DNA of 64,000 nucleotides from Hepsetus odoe (Eukaryota > Chordata > Actinopteri > Characiformes > Hepsetidae). Of this stretch, positions 56,501-64,000 are shown piece by piece. The translations under genes and the position numbers were made by a program. Below the pieces are notes generated by a model. It saw only the letters and a list, made by a program, of their open reading frames with translations, had not been told where the DNA came from and searched no databases. The stretch is from NCBI GenBank assembly GCA_017165825.1, contig CM029383.1, positions 10,158,152-10,222,151 on the forward strand, given 5' to 3'. Positions within the stretch are counted from its first letter, which is position 1, and every line of letters starts with the position of its first letter.

Positions 56501-57599
56501 GCCATTGATGGGACAGGACAAGCAAGCAAACACTGCAACCAAAAAAAAAACACTTATATTGTCTCCAAGCCAATTAAACATTTTTATTTTATTCATATAA
56601 ATAATCAATTAGTGTATTTACAGTTGGGGTAATGCATGTTGGGGTAATGCATGGCTATTTCTTAAAAAGTGACTACTTTGCCCCTTACAGTTATAGCCTC
56701 ATGAAAGCCATTTACAACCCTGCTACTTAAGACTCAGATTTAAATTAGCAGAAAGCTGGTGGGTAATGAGGATTCTGGCTTCTGTTATCTTCCATTACAT
56801 CATTAAAGAAAGCTGTATTGGAGTTAAATGTGAAATATTTTGGGAGGCCCTGTATAAACATTTAACACAGTTATCTATCCACTCAGTTCTGAGATGTCTG
56901 GTGGGGTGCAGAGTCGCCTTACATATTCAGAGGGCCTTCTAATGATGTGTATCTCAGTCTGCAATGTAATTACACATAAGCATACACACATGGAGGACAC
57001 TAAAGCAGAGAGGTCTAAGAGCTTTAGAAAGGATTCAAACAGTTATCGCTGACAGCTGAGGAGTAGCACAAGATGCAAAATCTGCAGGCAGATGGAACGA
57101 TAATGCAGCTGATTATGCAAGCACTACTGCTGTTGATGCCATCACTATACTATTTTCTACCACAGAATCAACCCTTGCTGGGTGAGTTTAGAGACGCACA
57201 AGAGGATTTCAGATCAGTAATAGTATCACTATTGTTTTTTATACTGATGGCTATATGTACGCTCAACAGCTCAGCAGCATGCAACAGCTTGATCACAGTT
57301 ACTTAACCCTATTAAATGTAAACAACAGGATACACACAAGGTAAAAACCAAATGTCAATTTCAATAACATTATTAATGTTATTTTCCTTAGGCGGGCTAA
57401 AGAATAACAGTGATGAAAACTTATTTATTGGAATTGCACCATGTCCTTGCAGACAAGCTACGCTCACTCTGGAAGATTTTCAGCCAAGTAGGCTGATGAT
57501 ACATTTCTGTATCTCTGTTCTTTTCACTATTGCAGTATAAGGAGTAATATGACAAAATGAAACAATCATGTTGCTTAAGACCCAGTGTCTGCCATACCC
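53501..57599. other. Unique-looking DNA, no gene recognised
   Basis: Four kilobases without a transposon that I can name. The 140-codon plus frame at 53514-53936 starts in AT-rich DNA, lacks motifs and has a composition like its flanks. The block 54300-54620 is repeat-free. A direct 15-base repeat TTGGGGTAATGCATG occurs in tandem at about 56624-56653. Confidence 0.45.
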
Positions 57600-60500
57600 A
57601 CTGAACTGAAAAGCATTTCTTGCCCATCAATCTAAAGCAATCAATAGATTCCATGTCACAAAAGAAATGACATTAGTAATAACGTTTCTTCAAATTACCA
57701 GTTAGTCAGCCTTTAGTGAGATGCTACGTACAGACCACTAAAGTAGTATACAAACTAAAGGTGTTCTGATGTAAAGAAAAGTGTTTTAGCAGTCCAAAAG
57801 TCGTATCCTCAGCTGGATGGTTGCAAGTCAGTATCTCCCAGTATCTCCTAGATGTCACAACAGAGTCATGTTAATTGGAAGTGTGTCAGAATGTGAGTTA
57901 TGCTTTCAGTCAGCGACACATGAAAACACAGTATGAGCTTCAACTTGTATTTACATAAATTGAGTTATGTATATCATGATGCCATTAATACATAAAAAAA
58001 TCTACTAAGCCAACAATAATTCTAATGAGACATTACACTTTATCATGTATATGTCCTATATTTTGCCTTGTTTATTTTGCATTTGTAGTCGATGCTTCCA
58101 GTGTAGCTGATTCCACTAATCAGCAAGCTAACAAGACCTATATAGGTTAAATGATTAAGTAAAAGCAGGAAAACACTTGAATTTAAAGGACAGAAGATAT
58201 TCCATGACCAGGACAGAGGATCTCTTCACTACTGTAACACTCTGTAGATGGCAGGGTAAGTCATTACAGATGTCCTGTAACATTTTAGAGTTTTGCTTAT
58301 TTTGTTTCCCAAGTACACAGTGAACTGTCAACTTAAACGGCAATGGCTTCTTGCATGCAGGAAACATGATTTTTGCAAAGTCGCCTTTTGAGCAGCTTTG
58401 GTGCATTTGAGCTTCCACTACATTAATGTATAAATGCTGCAAAATTTAGTAAGAGAACGGGAGTGGCCTCGCTACCAATAAACTCACCCTCCTGCTAAGT
58501 TGGCTGGACTAAGTCTATAATTGGACTACAACTGTGAGACAAGCTGAGATCAATAAAAATCACTTAATTCGACACAGCAGAAGATGTCACGTTTTTGTGA
58601 AACACAGAGCCACAGCAGAGAGGGAGCTGGAAAGTGCAGGGACAGAAAGAGGGAGGAGAGGAAAGGAGAGAAGAACCATGCTGCTGAACGCTGCAGCAGC
58701 TGCAGCTTCACATTTGGTCTGGGAATCAAAACACACATTAATAATTTAGCAAAGACGGGGAGAGAAAGAGAAAGAGAGAGAAAGAGAGAACTGAAGCCTG
58801 AGCGCTTGTCAAAAACAGAGGCTAATATGAAAAATGCACAAAAACACACATGCACACATTCACATGCACACATACACACACTATTAAACAGCAGAGACAA
58901 TAACTAGATTTATTAATTGATTCATGTTTTTGATAAAAATAGGCTTGAATATATGAAAGAGATTTACACATATGGCTATTTTATGAGTACAAAAATGTAA
59001 TGTAGAACATTATACCTGAACATTGATCAATGCCTTTTAAGACAAAAAACAGGAAACCAGACCAATGATATACTTTTTTTGTCAAGAGAAGGAGGACTCA
59101 ACCCAGATTTAAATGACTATCATAAGTAAAGTTTTTAAATTTTCAAACCTAAAATCTTTCTTTGGGCATTATATGGAGAATTAACATGAATATAGGGTTT
59201 GAAAATGGAAATGGATTATTGGATGGATAATTTACTTAACAAAATATGTAAAATTGTTAAATTGCAAAACTGGCCTCCAACAGGAAACAAAACTGAACTT
59301 TATTAGCTATTTAGCTAAGTATTTACATCTGTGAATTGCATTAGTGTTTTTTACAAGCTTGCTTGTAAAGCTTTACAAGTATATCTTTCTCTTCAGGGGG
59401 ATCATCGGGAATGTTTATTTTATTCAACATTATTGGTTTTTGTTATTCATTTAAAAATTATTTAATGTCAATTCACACATTTTTTAAAGTCTGCATTAGA
59501 AATTTTGAATGAATGTCTGCTTATGACATGCTTATATCTGTATATCAAGTTTCCAACATGGAATCTTTCTGTTCCCTAGCTTATCTTCACCTGGATAGTT
59601 TCTAGAAATGTTCTGCCCCTTTGCAACCCTAATCATAAGAATCTTTTATGTTTAATGAAGTTAATAACAAATGTGTGTAGTAATTTTATTGACTGCATGT
59701 TACATAGAGTGTAGCAGCTCAAATGGTTTCCCGGATTAGCAGGTAATAAAGTAAATTATAGTTGAACCCAACTGCAAGACTCGACAAGGTCAGATTATGA
59801 ATCAAACACAAAACAAATTTACTTAAGAGTATTTTATGTATCTTTGTTAAGTGTTAAACTTTTTGTAACATGGCACTCCTTCAGGAGTTAATGCATTATT
59901 TATTATTTGCAAGTAAGCAATCATACCTCAGACTCTACAGAACCACTTTAATCCAGATTTTCTTTGATGTTGGTGATGTTTCTGTTAATCCTGACAATGG
60001 TCCACAGAAAGATGCATTCAGCCTGGATTGATGCCCATTCAAAATAAATGACATGCACTGAAGTGTTTAATGGTTCAGTACTTATAAATATATACTGAAA
60101 GCATCTTTAGTGGAAATGCCAAAGACAGTAACTGCATGATTAGTCTCCTTTTAAGTAATGCTGTTGCTGGTTCCTGATGCCAAAAGTTAGTCTGGCAGCT
60201 TCAGTAATCAGACACTGATGGATCTTTATGTTTTAAAGTGACACTGTAATGCATTACCTGCTACCATGTACAGAAACATAAGGTTACAGAGACCATCTCA
60301 AATTAGCCATCATCTGCTTCCTTCAAATGCTTCTCTGCTTTGGTATACCTAACTGCTCTATGTATGTAATTGACTTTTTTGTCAGTAAATATCAAAGTTC
60401 TATGTGTGCGTAAAGAGATGTTTTTCATTTGGTCTAGTTCCAATTTTGCTTCCCTGCAGACTTGGAAAAATAGAATAAATCAGACATTTTTGGTACAACA

Positions 60501-61675
60501 AAGACTCTAAGCTCTAAGGCCGCAAGTGGCAACTCTCAGCAACACATATTTTTGGCACGCTGTTGGTGAATCCTGGGGTAGTCGTGATGGCTTTAAGATT
60601 ACTAATACGGTTTGACGAATGCTTGAAGCAGAGTCGTCTGCCAGGCACATGAGCAAGCCATCTCAGCACAATGAGAAACACACCATGATAAAGTTTCACT
60701 GACTAGAAAGCAGGTCCCAAAAGATGCTCAGGGATCAATAGGCAAGGTCAGAGTGTGTTTTTGCGAGGACAGTCAGTCCATTTGAGACTCTCTTTGTTTT
60801 CTGCTTAAATTTAATGAAATAAGACAGTGTCAGGAAGACATTTGGTCTTAAGCATAACCGCAGCCTAGAAAAAGCAACATAGCAACACTGAATTCTGTGC
60901 AAGCAATATACTCTATCTATGGTCTACTATAGAACCAAGAAGATAACAGTCTAATAAATTATGAAACATTTACAACAACAAGTCATGTCTGGTAGATGAG
61001 TATATTTGTAGGAGCTCCATTAAGCAGACCTTTCAAGCATGAATGAAGGATGAAGGTCTGTTATCTACTACCTGAGCAAGAATGATGAGAGTTCAGGTTG
61101 ATTTTTTAGATACACAGGCCTTATTTAAGTTTGATTATGATTGAGTAGATTTTATGTAAGTAGATCTCACACATTCTCTCTCTAGTGTGTGACGCCATGG
61201 ATGATGAGGGGTTTTGCTTTCTTTATATAGCGTGTGTGTGTGTGTGTTCATGATTAATGGTACATTTTTATTAATGAAATTTATTAAGGAAAAGTAGGAA
61301 AAACTGGCATATCCGGTGCCCTCACTGTTTATTTAAAACTAAGTGAAGACTGTATCTTTACCTGCAAGTACTCTCAGTTGATATGCCTAAATGATTTAGA
61401 AATAATACAAGTTTAAATTATGTGCTCCTGTTAGATTTGATATACTAATAAATGTCATGCATGGTAAATGGTAAGCAGCTAACTGAAAGTAATATTCTAC
61501 ATCAGCATTCTTAAAACAAAAATAATAAAGTTAAAAAAAAGATAACACTTCACATTCCAGCCTAAAAAGATTTTTAATGTGTAATACACTGTACTGCACT
61601 AAATCCAGTTTAAAAAATAATTTACTAAAAATACTTTTAAAAAAATAAAAATAAAAAAATATTATAAATACCTGT
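57600..61675. other. Unique-looking DNA; purine tract and candidate conserved block
   Basis: A purine-rich stretch at 58617-58675 is followed by GCTGCAGCAGCTGCAGC (58689-58705), dense in CAGCTG-type E-box motifs; a second purine tract is at 58757-58790. A palindrome TTACAAGCTTGCTTGTAA lies near 59350. The block 60500-60800 is repeat-free and of mixed composition. (TG)n at 61231-61248. No gene is supported; frames of 107 and 116 codons at 58550-58907 overlap on opposite strands. Confidence 0.4.
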
Positions 61676-61795
61676 CCAGGGGTGTGTGTCCCCCGTCCTT
61701 CGACCTGTGTGAACTGGGTTGGACTCCAGCAGTCCCCCGCAACCCCGTTTGGGACAAGCGGCAGACAATGGCTGACTGACTGACTAAATATTATA
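61676..61795 (+). mobile_element. 3' tail of a non-LTR retrotransposon
   Basis: GTTGGACTCCAGCAGTCCCC and AACCCCGTTTGGGACAAGCG, then GCAGACAATGGCTGACTGAC with a (TGAC)n tail: a fish LINE 3' terminal pattern related to the copy at 16180. No coding part remains. Confidence 0.6.
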
Positions 61796-62384
61796 AATAT
61801 AAGTCATAAAAAAAAATACTGTTGGTTAGCATTTTTTAGGTACTGATGTTATCACAATGTTCTCAGAAAAGCAAATTGAGACATAAAGCTCAACTGTATC
61901 CATTACTGGACAGAAACCAACAGAATCCAAATCTGTAAACGGGATGTGCTGTGATATGATTTACATACTACCTGAACCAAAACTATATCTATTATTTGCA
62001 GTATTCATGTTATTCTTGACTGCACATTACCTCTAATCTTTCATTAATACTTAGGTAAATGGCTCATTATACATAACAGCCAATAGGACTGAAATACTAG
62101 AAGAACTAAAACCATTTTGCCCACAACTTCTTTTAGCAAATGTGTGACCAGGTAGTCAGCAACTAATGAAAATTGTGCACATCAGCTCCAGCCCAACTTG
62201 TAGTTTTGCATCAAATCAGATTGGCCAAAACCATTTCAGTAAATTAAAAAAACAAAATAAAAAAAACGTAAATGAGTACAGTGGCTGGATTTGTAGGCAA
62301 TTACTGCAGGTCCAGTTTAGGTCAGTGGTTTTTCCTATCTGTTATCGTTCCTACATTTTTTCCTTAGTGGCAGCTATTAATGTG
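61796..62384. other. Unique-looking DNA, no gene recognised
   Basis: AT-rich, nothing recognised. Confidence 0.45.
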
Positions 62385-62500
62385 ATGAGGACGGCACCTT
62401 GCTCAAGGGTACCTCAAGGCAACCTATTGGGAAGGGGTTCGAACCCCCGATACTCCGATCATGTGGCCAACGCCCTAACCACTAGGCCACCGCTGCCCCA
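62385..62500 (-). mobile_element. tRNA-derived SINE, type A, head-only copy
   Basis: On the minus strand: TGGGGCAGCGGTGGCCTAGTG head, B box GGGTTCGAACCCC with an unusually well kept consensus, and body AGGTTGCCTTGAGGTACCC ending in CAAGGTGCCGTCC. The 3' half of the SINE is missing. Confidence 0.8.
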
Positions 62501-62779
62501 TTTTTACATTTTTTTAATTTTTTAAATTTTTTTATTCTTTTTCTCTCATGCATGCAGCCCCTTCCTCTAGCACTTTTTTTCTACCCTTCATACTTTCCCT
62601 CTGACAAAGAGTGGTTAAACTACTGGGAGGAGGGGCAACCACAGTGGGATATATGGCGCAGAGGAGCCTGAAGCAACCAAATCCCCTAAGAACTTTATGG
62701 AGCTCCTTATTTAGATACTCAACATATAGACTGGCCCCTCCTAGCAATACTTTATACAGATATAATTACTTTACCAAAA
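62501..62779. other. Unique-looking DNA
   Basis: T-rich start, then mixed-composition DNA; nothing recognised. Confidence 0.4.
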
Positions 62780-62960
62780 TTTACATCTGCAGCATTTAGC
62801 AGACCATGTCCTAATTACAGGGACAGTCCCCCTGGAGCAATTCAAGGTTAAGGGTCTTGCTCAGGAACCCAATGGTGATAGTGCTAGAGGTGGGATTCAA
62901 ACCTTGCAACCTCTGAGGTCTATAGGTCCCTACCACTAGATCACCACCACCTCTACCCCA
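62780..62960 (-). mobile_element. tRNA-derived SINE, type B, copy 4
   Basis: On the minus strand: GGGGTAGAGGTGGTGGTGATC head, GGTTTGAATCCCACC (decayed B box), CAGGGGGACTGTCCC body and tail GCTAAATGCTGCAGATGTAAA. The part that reads GTCGCTCTGG in copy 2 is deleted here. Confidence 0.75.
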
Positions 62961-64000
62961 ACAATCACCCATAATTTCTACAAAAACACAGATGGTAACT
63001 ATCTTCAAGCAGATTCTTCTCACCACCTCTACATGATCTACTTATTCAATGTTTTACATTTTTAAATAAGTGGTGTGATATAAACATTTAGGTTCAGATG
63101 CTAGTGGGGTTACCATCAAGCTTTGCTTGAGACAACAATAGTGAGAAAAAAATTTAAATGTCATTAATTTATATGGAAGGGAAGGCTATTCTGCTTGTGC
63201 CACTACACACACCCTCTTACGATATGCCTCTCTTTCTAGGAATATGCTTAATGGATTGTAGGATGCTACTCTACCCTGGCTTGTTACCAGCAGTCCCAAA
63301 TCCTCCTATACTCCCCTAACATAGATACAAAAACATGTGTGTACTCTGTAAGAAATTAGAAATTTGCACATTTTTGCAAATACTATTTTATGCCTGTCAA
63401 TTTATATCTATGAATATCTGCACTTAGTAGTAGTTTAAATAAAAGAAATAGGAACACATGTTTTATTGTAAACCAATCACAGGCCTGATAATCTGTAATC
63501 ATTGGCACTTGTTTCTACACTACTTCATACCTTATGTTTGATTGCTTTGTTCTACTGGAATGATTTAAATGCAGGTCAACAGATGACTTAACAAATATTT
63601 ATTTTAAACTGGTCAGGTACAGGGAAATAAAAACAAGAGCTAAAAACTCTGTCCTTCAGGAAGTCTATCCCTATCCCTCAACAATACATTTTAAATATAA
63701 ACTGTCTGGCTCTTTGTAAGTAAAATATGAAAATATAAGAGGTTGCTCAAGACATTTGCACAGTCCTATTTAGAATTTAGAAATTTTGTTTGATTTCCCC
63801 ACACACAAGCACTAAATGTGTCACAATGCTTCCAAACACTGCAATTTCAAAACAGGGGCATTCTTAGCAGGGTCCTTAAAGGTTCATTTGTAAAATGAAG
63901 GAAATTTTATCAGCAAACAGGGAATGAACTTCAAACAGAATTAATTATTAAAATGGAATGGGAAATGTTTTGGGGACTTATGATTGAACCAGAAATGTGG
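62961..64000. other. Unique-looking DNA with a possible Tc1 terminal scrap
   Basis: CTCAAGACATTTGCACAGTCC at 63747-63767 resembles the CAGTACTGTGCAAAAGTCTT-type Tc1 end in reverse, but is isolated. Nothing else recognised. Confidence 0.4.

Noticed and set aside
1..64000. CRISPR arrays, bacterial operons or phage genes
   Set aside because: No spaced direct repeats, ribosome-binding sites or dense gene packing; the composition and repeats are vertebrate.

Overview
This window is non-coding vertebrate DNA, most likely from a teleost fish. The evidence is AT-rich sequence with dense (CA)n, (GA)n and (TA)n microsatellites, Tc1-like DNA transposons, tRNA-derived SINEs with LINE-type tails, non-LTR retrotransposon relics and a sushi-like Ty3/gypsy chromovirus. 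This mixture is typical of teleosts, perhaps an otophysan; the species cannot be fixed from the sequence alone. I found no host protein-coding exon, rRNA, tRNA gene or CRISPR array. The window reads as an intergenic or intronic gene desert, and every coding trace I can support belongs to a mobile element.

Layout. 0-11 kb: a LINE 3' end, short Tc1 relics, a solo LTR (4.4 kb), SINEs at 6.0, 6.8 and 8.4 kb, and a perfect 57-bp tandem duplication at 10.5 kb. 12.0-13.8 kb: a rearranged Tc1-like transposon carrying both an N-terminal and a C-terminal transposase remnant. 14-23 kb: SINE and LINE fragments in unique-looking DNA. 23.5-25.6 kb: a second Tc1-like element, interrupted by a solo retroviral-type LTR. 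26.3-28.0 kb: an internally deleted LINE that keeps an APE-type endonuclease region. 28-36.6 kb: mostly unique DNA with one Tc1 MITE. 36.6-41.5 kb: the centrepiece, a full-length but multiply broken Ty3/gypsy chromovirus on the minus strand with both LTRs and a perfect 5-bp target-site duplication. 41.9-53.5 kb: three more Tc1 MITEs, a SINE/LINE chimera, Tc1 relics, a solo LTR inside a CA microsatellite and a LINE RT fragment. 53.5-64 kb: mostly unique DNA with a LINE tail and two SINEs near the right end.

How the parts relate. The chromovirus has the order LTR, Gag with CCHC zinc knuckle and protease, RT, RNase H, integrase, chromodomain, polypurine tract, LTR. It is in one reading frame apart from nonsense codons and two frameshifts, so it is inactive. 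Its Gag start codon lies in the last six bases of the 5' LTR. Nine bases just inside the LTR are complementary to a stretch of the LTR itself, the arrangement expected for a self-primed (Tf1/sushi-type) element. Five short copies of one Tc1 family with ends CAGTACTGTGCAAAAG fall into at least two deletion types. Several unique-looking blocks (about 17.0-17.5, 28.4-29.4, 34.75-34.95, 43.4-43.7 and 60.5-60.8 kb) could be conserved regulatory elements, but only alignment to other fish could show this. I did not find evidence for a new biological system; the most noteworthy items are unusual transposon structures.
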